Source: Nicotiana tabacum (lineage: Eukaryota > Streptophyta > Magnoliopsida > Solanales > Solanaceae). From it: 64,000 nt of DNA. Of the stretch, positions 56,753 through 64,000 are shown piece by piece. The position numbers and the translations under genes are program-made. Within the stretch, counting starts at the first letter, position 1. Every line of letters begins with the position of its first letter. The notes beneath the pieces are model-generated. The model made no database searches and was not told where the DNA came from. It saw nothing but the letters and a program-made list of their open reading frames with translations. The stretch spans positions 107,362,399 through 107,426,398 of the forward strand of contig NC_134082.1 of the NCBI RefSeq assembly GCF_000715075.1, given 5' to 3'.

Positions 56753-57334
56753 AGTACCTTAGTACTCCAGGATGCACTGGTCCGTCTAGTGGGCCTTATT
56801 GAGAGTGTCACCTAGGCAAGCTTGCTTCCTGTAGCACCAGCCGTCTCTCAGGCTGGAAGAGGAGCTCAGACTCCTGATACTCGCACTCCTTAGTAGGTAG
56901 CTTCCCAGTTCCAAACTCTAGCAGTCTAGCCAGTTGGAGTAGTTCAGCGGGTGTGGTAGCTTAGACCGGTCATGGAGCAGCTATGTCTACCGATGCTTTG
57001 TGGAGGTTAGACAGGTTCACCAAGATCTTCACTACTAATTTCAGCGGTGCATCTTCTGAGGACCCCCAGGATTATCTAGACAGCTGTCATGAGGTTCTCA
57101 GAAACATAGGGATCGTGGAGACCAATGGGGTTTATTTTGCTACTTTTTGCTTGTCTAGATCTGCCAAGACTTGGTGGAGAGATTATTGCTTGTCTAGACC
57201 AGCCGGATCCTCAGCTTTGACTTAGAGAGATCTATCGAAGGCATTTTGAGCGTCTCCAGCAGGGTTCCATGACAGTTACTCAGTATGAGACCAAATTCAT
57301 CGACTTGGCCCGTCATGCTCTTATCATACTTCTT

Positions 57335-57403
<69 letters not shown>

Positions 57404-58090
57404 GTTCATTGAGGGACTTATTTAGCCAATTCGACTTTAGATGGCCAGGGAGACTGGGAGTGAAATTTCTTTCCAGGAGGCGGCCAATGTGGCCAAGAGA
57501 GTTGAGATGGTTCTATTGCAGGGAGGTGGTCAGGGGTCTGACAAGAGGCCTCATCATTCGGGTTGATTCAGTGGTACCTTGTTTGGAGGCAGAGATTCAT
57601 ATGGTAGAGTCCATCCTCCTAGGCCTTTCCAGTCAGCACTTTAGGTTTCTCACGGTGCTTTAGGTGGACGTGGTTCTCATATATAGTATTTTGATCAGCA
57701 GTCCTATAATGCACCACCAGCTCCTATCAGTGCACCACTACTTCAGAGTTTTCGGGGTGGTCATTCAGGTCGTCAGGGTCAGTAGTCTCAGTAGCCAAGG
57801 GCTTGTTACACTTGTGGTGATATGGGTCACATTGCTAGGTTTTGCCCTCGAGCATCGAGCAACTCTCAGCATCAGGGTTCCTGTGCCATGGTTCAGGCAC
57901 CGAGTGTTCCGCAGCCCGCCCAACCAGGTAGAGGTGGGGTTAGAGGTGCTAGAGGTGGAGGTTTTAGAGGTGGAGCTCAGGCCTCTAGAGGTGGAGGCTA
58001 GCCAGCAGTAGGCCGTCCCAGAGATGTAGTTCAGGGTGGTGGGGCCTAGCCCCGATGTTATGCCCTTCCAGCCAGGCCCGAGGCTGAGGC
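56753..58090 (+). pseudogene. gag: D2 gag, 5'-truncated and frameshifted
   Basis: It begins in mid-gag at the copy of D1's 42105 region, so the LTR, primer site and first part of gag are absent. The frame 56983-57225 has the capsid-like RFTKIFTTNFSGASS and WWRDYCLSRPAGSS. About 55 bp relative to D1 are deleted near 57223, at a short ACTTA/CAGAGAG junction. The (AG)n expansion at 57338-57400 follows. The zinc knuckle (57804-57845) is intact: CYTC-GDMGH-IARFC, a CX2CX4HX4C motif. Gly/Arg-rich repeats lie at 57920-58005. Several stops lie between these parts. Confidence 0.8.
57338..57400 (+). repeat. (AG)n expansion in D2 gag
   Basis: A 63-bp pure AG tract, double the D1 tract at the same coding position, followed by GGAGGTTCATTGAGGGACTT, the expected gag continuation. 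Confidence 0.95.
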
Positions 58091-58592
58091 TTCTGATGCG
58101 GTTATCATAGGTACTGTTCTGGTTTATAGTAGAGATGCTTCAATTTTATTTGATCCGGGATCTACGTACTCTTATGTGTCATCTTATTTTGCACCGTATT
58201 TGGTCATGCCTAGTAATTCTTTGAGTGCTCCTATTTATGTGTCTACACCAATGGGTGATTCTGTTGTGGTAGATTGAGTCTATCGTTCTTGTATAGTTGT
58301 GATTGGGGGTCTTGAGACTCATGTAGATTTGCTTCTTCTGGACATGGTTGACTTCGATGTCATATTGGGGATGGACTTGTTATTACCTTATCACGCTATC
58401 TTGGATTGTCATGCAAAGACTGTAACCTTAGCCTTACCGGGTTTATCTCGTTTAGAGTGGAGAGGGACTCCTGGTCATCCTACTCGCAGTGCTATCTCTT
58501 ATATGAAGGCTCAGCGTATGGTCGAGAAGGGGTGTTTGGCCTATTAGGCGTATGTTCGTGATTCTATTACTGAGGTTCCTTCTATTGATTCT
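58091..58592 (+). pseudogene. D2 aspartic protease region, with stops
   Basis: A LFDPGSTYSYVSSYFA segment near 58147-58194 (DPG as in D1) and VILGMDLLLPYHAILDCHAK near 58360-58420 (D1 has GMDWLS). Stops include TGA near 58276 and TAG near 58546. It is in line with the D1 protease but not translatable as one piece. Confidence 0.75.
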
Positions 58593-59386
58593 ATGCCCGT
58601 TGTTCGTGAATTTCCTAAGGTATTTCCTTCAGACCTTCCGGGTATGCCGCCCGACAAGTATATTGACTTTTGCATTGATTTGGCTCCGGGCACTCAGCCC
58701 ATTTCTATCCTGCCGTATCGTATGGGCCCGCCTGAGTTGAAAGAGTTGAAGGAACAATTGCAAGACTTGCTTGAGAAAGGTTTCCTTAGACCTAGTGTTT
58801 CGCCTTGGGGTGCACCAATTTTGTTTGTTAAGAAGAAGGACGGATCGATGAGAATGTGTATTGATTACCGGTAGTTGAACAAGGTTACCATCAAGAATAA
58901 ATATCTGTTGCCGAGGATTTATAATTTGTTTGATCAGCTTCAGGGTGCCAAGGTATTCTCAAAGATTGACTTGGCTACCATAAGTTGAGGATTAGGGCAT
59001 CCAATATCCCTAAGACAGCTTTCCGCACTCGGTACGGGCATTATGAGTTCTTGGTGATGTCACTCGGGTTGACAAATGTCCCAGCAGCTTTTATGGAGTT
59101 GATGAACCGAGTGTTCAGGCCTTACTTGGATTTGTTAGTGATAGTCTTCATTGATGATATTTTGATCTATTCCTGTAGTCGGGAGGAGCACGAGCAACAT
59201 ATTAGAGTGGTTCTTCAGACCTTGGGGGATAGTCAGTTGTATGCTAAGTTTTCGAAGTGTGAGTTCTGGCTGAGTTCAGTTGCATTCATGGGTCATGTCG
59301 TATCAGCAGAGGGTAATAAGGTTGATCCCAAGAAGATTGAGGCAGTCAAGAACTGGCCTAGACCAGTATCAGCTATAGAGATTTGA
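58593..59386 (+). pseudogene. D2 reverse transcriptase, broken
   Basis: Frame 58593-58874 covers [17 protein letters not shown], the [20 protein letters not shown] segment, [14 protein letters not shown] and MRMCIDYR, then a TAG replaces the expected Gln codon. Near 58971 seven bases (AGATCTG) are missing relative to D1, shifting the frame. Frame 58985-59386 then has [20 protein letters not shown], the catalytic FIDD at 59147-59158, [10 protein letters not shown] and [10 protein letters not shown]. The catalytic residues survive but the enzyme cannot be made whole. Confidence 0.9.
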
Positions 59387-59392
59387 AGTTTC

Positions 59393-60100
59393 TTGGGATT
59401 GGCAAGCTACTATCGTCGGTTCATAGAGGGGTTCTCATCTATCACAGCCCCGATGACCAGGCTGACCCAGAAAGGTGCCCAGTTCAGATGGTCAGACGAG
59501 TGTGAGGCGAGCTTTCAGAAGCTCAAGACAGCGGTGACTACGGCACCGGTGTTGGTTTTGCCCACAGGTTTAGGGCCTTATACGGTTTATTGTGATGCAT
59601 CTCGTATTGGACTTAGAGCGGTGTTGATGCAGGATGGAAAGGTCATTGCCTATGCTTCACGGTAGTTGAAGATTCATGAGAAGAACTATCTGGATCATGA
59701 TTTGGAGTTAGCAGCCATCGTTCACGTGTTAAAGATTTGAAGGCATTATCTGTATGGCGTGGCATGTGAGGTGTTCACGGATCATAAGAGTTTGCAGTAT
59801 TTGTTCAAGCAGAAGGAGCTAAATGTGAGGCAGAGAAGGTGCTTGGAGCTATTAAAAGACTATGATATCACCATCTTATATCATCCGGGAAAGGCCAATG
59901 TGGTGGCCGATGCTTTTAGTAGGAAGTCAGCCAGCATGGGCAGTCTTGCTTATATTCCGGTCAATGAGAGACCGCTTTCCTTGGATGTTCAGACTTTGGC
60001 CAATCACTTTGTGAGGTTGGACGTTTCTGAGCCCAGTCGTGTGTTAGCTTGCACAATCGCTCGTTCTTCTTTATTGGAGCGTATCCAAGATCAGTAGTAT
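59393..60100 (+). pseudogene. D2 RT connection and RNase H, with stops
   Basis: Frame 59393-59665 has YYRRFIEGFSSITAPMTRLT and YTVYCDASRIGLRAVLMQDG, giving the first RNase H aspartate. A TAG at 59665 and a TGA near 59738 follow. Frame 59759-60097 has [20 protein letters not shown] and [18 protein letters not shown]. Unlike D1, this copy keeps the HPGKAN element and the roughly 35 bp that D1 lost near 44795. Confidence 0.85.
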
Positions 60101-60187
60101 GATGATCCTTATTTGTGTATCTTTCGAGATACAGTGCAGCACGGAGGTGCCAAGCAGGTTACCTTAGGTGATGATGGAGTTTAGAGA

Positions 60188-61300
60188 TTGCAGGGTCTAA
60201 TTTGTGTGCCTAATATGGATGGACTCCGAGAGTTGATTTTAGAGAAGGCCCATAGTTCCCGGTACTCTATTCACACGGGTGCCGCTAAGATGTATCAGGA
60301 TTTGCGACAGCATTATTGGCAGCGGAGAATGAAGAAGGACATTGTTGCATATGTGGCTCGGTGTTTGAACTGTCAGCAGGTTAAGTACAAGTATTAGAGG
60401 CCTGGTGGTTTGTTTCAGAGGATTGAGCTTCTCGAGTGGAAGTGGGAGCGGGTCACTATGGGCTTCGTTGTTGGACTCCCATGGACTCAGATGAAGTTTG
60501 ATGCAGTGTGGGTTATTGTTGATAGGCTGACCAAGTCAGCACATTTCATTCTTGTGGCAGTCTCCTACTCTTCCGAGAGGTTAGCTGAGATCTATATCCG
60601 GGAGATTTTTCATCTTCATGGTATGCCCGAGTCTATCATTTTGGATCGAGGTACGCAGTTTAACTCCCATTTTTGGAGAGTAGTTCAGCGAGAGTTGGGC
60701 ACACGAGTTGAGTTGAGCACATTGTTTCATCCGCAAACGGACGGCCAGTCCGAGCGGACTATTCAAATTTTGGAGGATATGCTCCGAGCTTGTGTCATTT
60801 ACTTTGGAGGCTCGTGGGATCAGTTTTTGCCTTTAACGGAGTTTGCCTACAACAACAGCTACCAATCGAGTATCCAGATAGCTTCGTATGAGGCTTTATA
60901 TGGCAGGCGGTGTCGATCGCCGGTTGGATGGTTTGATCCGGGAGAGGCTCGGTTGTTGGGTACGGATCTAGTAGAGGACGCCTTGGACAAGGTCAAGATT
61001 ATTCAGGATAGGCTTCGTACAACTCAGTCCAGGCAAAAGAGTTATGCCAACCGCAAGGTTCGTGATTTGGCATTCATGGTCGGTGAGCGAGTATTGCTTC
61101 GAGTGTCGCCTATGAAGGGCGTGATGAGATTTGGGAAGAAGGGCAATCTTAGCCCTAGGTTCATTGGCCCGTTTGAGATTCTTGATCGAGTGGGGGAGGT
61201 GGCTTACAGACTTGCGTTGCCGCCGAGCTTATCAGCCGTGCATCCAGTGTTTCATGTGTCCATGCTTCGGAAATATCACGGCGATTCATCCCACGTGTAG
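60188..61300 (+). pseudogene. D2 integrase, nearly complete
   Basis: Frame 60188-60397 holds the zinc-binding part (SSRYSIHTGAAKMYQDLRQ, CLNCQQVKYKY), then a stop. Frame 60410-61300 (296 codons) holds the whole catalytic core and C-terminal part. Catalytic codons: Asp at 60521-60523, Asp at 60644-60646 (LDRGTQFNSHF), Glu at 60752-60754, exactly 35 residues between the last two, as in the D,D-35-E family. YGRRCRSPVGWFDPGE and MRFGKKGNLSPRFIGPFEI follow. The frame ends with a premature stop at the chromodomain linker (HGDSSHV). Integrase joins element DNA to the chromosome. Confidence 0.9.
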
Positions 61301-61488
61301 ATTTCAGCACTATCCAGTTGGACAAGGACTTGTCTTATAAGGAGGAGCCCGTAGCTATTCTAGACCGACAGGTTCGTCAGTTGAGATCGAAGAGTTTTCC
61401 TTCTGTTCGTGTTCAGTGGAGAGGTCAGCCTGCTGAGGCATCGACCTGGGAGTCCGAGTCCGAGTCGTTATCCCCATATTTTCCCTGA
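61301..61488 (+). pseudogene. D2 chromodomain tail, frameshifted from integrase
   Basis: Read one base over from the integrase frame, 61304-61488 has [20 protein letters not shown], then FPSVRVQWRGQPAEASTWES and a stop TGA at 61486-61488. This is the chromodomain-like end expected for a Del/Tekay chromovirus, and the VRVxWRxxxxEEATWE-type pattern matches element C's tail. A one-base loss at about 61298 separates it from integrase. Confidence 0.8.
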
Positions 61489-61539
61489 ATCAGGTACTTC
61501 CTTCTTATGTCTGTTTGAGGATGAATGGTTGTTTTAGAG

Positions 61540-63404
61540 GTGGCATCACCTTGATTTGCATGCGCAGTCCAGACGCATATCCGGAAAGCCCTTATGTGAA
61601 AATCTGTGAAAAATGATGAATTTTGACTGTAAAATGGAAAATTTGAACTTCTTGAGAAATTTTATGATTTTGATACTAAATTCATAGTTGTTGATGTTAT
61701 TTTAGTGATTTGAATACACGAGTGAGTCCGTATGATGTTTTTAGATTGGTGTTCATGTTTTGTTTGGAGCCCCGAGGGCTCGGTGATTTTTGGATAGGCC
61801 ACGGGTTGGATTTTGGACTTGGTGAATTGCAGGTTTTTAGCTGGTGTGATCAGGCCTGCAGGCTTTGCATTTGAGAAGCCTAGCTCACATATGCGAAGGC
61901 TGAGTCGCAAATGCAAACAGCCTAGGCCAGCTCTTACTCGCAAATGCGAGATTTCCTTCACAAATGCGAATTGTGTTCGAGGCATCGAGGTAAGTGTTTG
62001 GTCTAACCTTAGCTTGAGGGATTAGGAGTCGAGTCCTATTTTCTATGTGGTATTTGTCGAGTACGACGTATAGGCTTGGTGACGAGTATCTACACGTTGG
62101 TGTCAAGCATGCCCATGAGACTTATATTGTTACTATTATGGCTTCGTTGTATTATTCATGCTTTGATGAAGATTTCTATTGTTGGGCAAAGTTTGTGAAA
62201 GTAATTGTGACATTTGAACATTGAGGAGCATTGGCTCGAGTTGTACAATGAAATGTGAAAGTATAAGTGGAAATTGAACCTTTTAGAGCATTGGCTCAAA
62301 GCAGTGAATTGAGTTGTCAAGTAAAAGTGAAAAAGAGAAGAGAATCATTATATTATCTCCCTTGCCGGGATATTGTTGCTTTTGATGTTATTCCCTTGCC
62401 GTGACTTGATTGTTGAACTATTGTTCCCTTGCCAGGACATAATTGTTGAACTATTGTTCCCTTGCCGGGATTCTTATCGTAATTTCATTTATTCCCTCTC
62501 CCTATTGTTTGTGATTGTTGTTTGGGTGAGGAAGAGTGTTAAATCACGAAAGGTGATGCCGTGTATTGTTTTGGTGAGAGAGTGTTAAAGCACGAAGGTT
62601 GATGTCGTGCTGCACGATGTACTATTCCATGCCGATTATACTGATTATATGGCGAATACGAGAGTAAAAGCACGAAGGGTGATGCCGTGCACTTATTGAT
62701 TTTGGTCCTTTGCTGATATCTGAGATATGTTGTTTCTTTTTATTACCTGTTGTCTTTCTATTCTAAATTGATAGCTCCCCCGCAGCCTGTTATCCTTCCC
62801 ATACTTGACTGTATATTACTGTTCTTCTCTTCCGCTATATATAGTTGAATTGTACAGATTTATTTGGTAGTCTGGTCCTAGCCTCGTCACTACTTCGCCG
62901 AGGTTAGGCTAGGCTCTTACCAGCACATGGGGTCGATTGTGATGATACTACACTTTGCACTATGTGCAAATCCCGGAGTAGCAGCATTTGGACCGTAGAC
63001 TGGGTGGCTGCCTTTAGTCCACGCGGAGATCCAAGGTAGACCTGCAGGCGTCCGCAGGCCTTGGCGTCTCCCTCTATCCCTTTATTCCTGGTTCATTTCC
63101 TTAATTCAGAAACAGTATATTGTTTATTTTCGGACTTTTTATGTAGCATTCTTAGATCATCTATTGTACTGTGACACCAGTTCTGGGTAGTAGAGGTTCA
63201 AACAATTGTATTGGATTCATGTTCAGATAGTTTATTGCATTTTCTTCCGCTTATGTTAAATTTCGTTGTTTAAATGTTATTGCATCATAATTTTTAAGGA
63301 ATATAAAATGGGTAAAAAGGTAATTTGTCCAATAGTCGGCTTGCCTAGCTCACATTAGTAGGCTCCATCACGACTCCCGAGGGTGGAAAATCTGGGTCGT
63401 GACA
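61540..63404 (+). mobile_element. 3' LTR of gypsy copy D2 (5' end lost)
   Basis: It ends TGGGTCGTGACA at 63404, like D1's 5' LTR. It starts inside the LTR at a CATGCGCAGTCCAGACGC segment (D1: GTGCGCAGTCCGGGCGC near 39815). It lacks about 335 bp present in D1 (39890-40226) and carries about 275 bp (61765-62050) that D1 lacks, including a CGCAAATGCG cluster at 61850-61980. Otherwise it is colinear. The LTR start and polypurine tract are not recognisable. Confidence 0.8.
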
Positions 63405-64000
63405 TTCTTACTTGTTTAAACATGAAATTGGGGGGATTTGAACCCTAAAATTGGGGAGTTAGGGCTTGAAATTAAAGACCTTAATTTGAGGATTTGAGGG
63501 GTCGTCTGTGGTCGAATTTTGATGTATTTGATATGTACGAACTCGTGAGAGTGTAAGGATTCCAATTTTATGAATTTTATCGGAATCTGAGATATGGGCC
63601 CGAGGGCCAGGTATGACCAATTTCGTGATTTTTGATGTAAATTGGTTATTTTCGAGTGGGCTTTATTCCCTTTGCATATTTTGATGGTATAAATATATTT
63701 TTGTAGATTTGGAGCATCTGGAGGCCGAGTCGAGAGGCAAAGGCATCGCAGGCTAGAGTTTGGACAGGATAGAGGTAAGTAATGATTGTAATACTTTCAC
63801 ATCGTTGTGCTACTTTGAGGTGACACCCACATTAGATGATGAGCGTGGGGTCGTGCACTGTTGGGGATTGTGACTTGGTCCGTCCCATACGACTATTAAG
63901 TCGCGTATTTGATTGAAACTGTTTGATATCATTGTGTTTTGGAAAGTATTATCATGTTTTGGGCTGAATTCCATATTTGGGCCTCGTGCCAACAATTTTG
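63405..64000 (+). mobile_element. plus-strand LTR fragment running off the window
   Basis: GAGGTAAGTAATGATTGTAA near 63772, CACATCGTTGTGCTACTTTG near 63799 and GATTGTGACTTGGTCCGTCC near 63865 are, in reverse complement, the order seen in the inner LTR around 24070-23950. It starts in mid-LTR. It may be the host LTR into which D2 inserted or recombined. Confidence 0.7.

Noticed and set aside
1..64000. Endogenous pararetrovirus or other viral insertion
   Set aside because: All RT, RNase H and integrase motifs fit Ty3/gypsy chromoviruses or a LINE. No movement-protein or virus-type gene order was seen.

Overview
This window looks like a heterochromatic, retrotransposon-packed stretch of a large plant genome. 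The element families (Del/Tekay-like chromoviruses with an initiator-tRNA-Met primer site, Ogre-like elements with a tRNA-type site on the other strand, and an RTE-like LINE with a (TTG)n tail) resemble those I know from Solanaceae, possibly Nicotiana. That placement is inference from memory. No intact host gene, tRNA or rRNA gene was seen. The only probable host-type coding sequence is a decayed, intron-containing gene for a replication protein A large-subunit (RPA70)-like protein on the minus strand at about 2.1-3.96 kb. Its exons lack ATG starts and so are easily missed.

Layout. 1-1254: unassigned sequence, then the end of a plus-strand LTR. 1378-1915: a candidate MITE and a small hairpin. 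2113-3958: the RPA70-like pseudogene. 4376-36950: an outer minus-strand LTR split by two insertions. The first is a minus-strand solo LTR (4428-25546), itself split by element A, an 18.2-kb Ogre-like element (5161-23376, perfect 5-bp target duplication ACAGT, 4.6-kb LTRs, no recognisable ORF). The second is element C, a 9.7-kb minus-strand Del/Tekay-like element (25679-35390) that keeps only RNase H, integrase and chromodomain remnants. 36951-39226: a plus-strand LTR. 39227-46278: gypsy copy D1 (LTR, primer site, gag, PR, RT, RNase H, part of integrase). 46279 to about 56752: element B, a second Ogre-like element on the minus strand with a broken ORF1, a gag stub, two tandem arrays and a LINE fragment. 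About 56753-63404: gypsy copy D2, missing its 5' end but keeping gag to chromodomain and a 3' LTR. 63405-64000: another plus-strand LTR fragment.

How the parts work together. All coding elements carry stops and frameshifts. A has near-identical LTRs and B has an ORF1 only, so both look non-autonomous and would need proteins supplied in trans. In both, the region between the coding end and the polypurine tract consists of tandem arrays.

The most unusual signal is structural. In A and B the array units and a dispersed 39-bp module are inverted repeats whose two arms change together between copies while loops or flanks stay constant. Examples are ATCTTAG/CTAAGAT against ATCTTGG/CCAAGAT in the 111-bp satellite, TCAGG/CCTGA against TGGG/CCCA around a YGGGCK loop, and CTACG/CGTAG against CTACA/TGTAG in the dispersed module. 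This suggests hairpins kept in the RNA (or DNA) of a non-coding retroelement. Both elements also carry, inside their LTRs, a copy of the first 10-11 bases of their own primer-binding site. All of this was read by eye; no alignment or folding was run.
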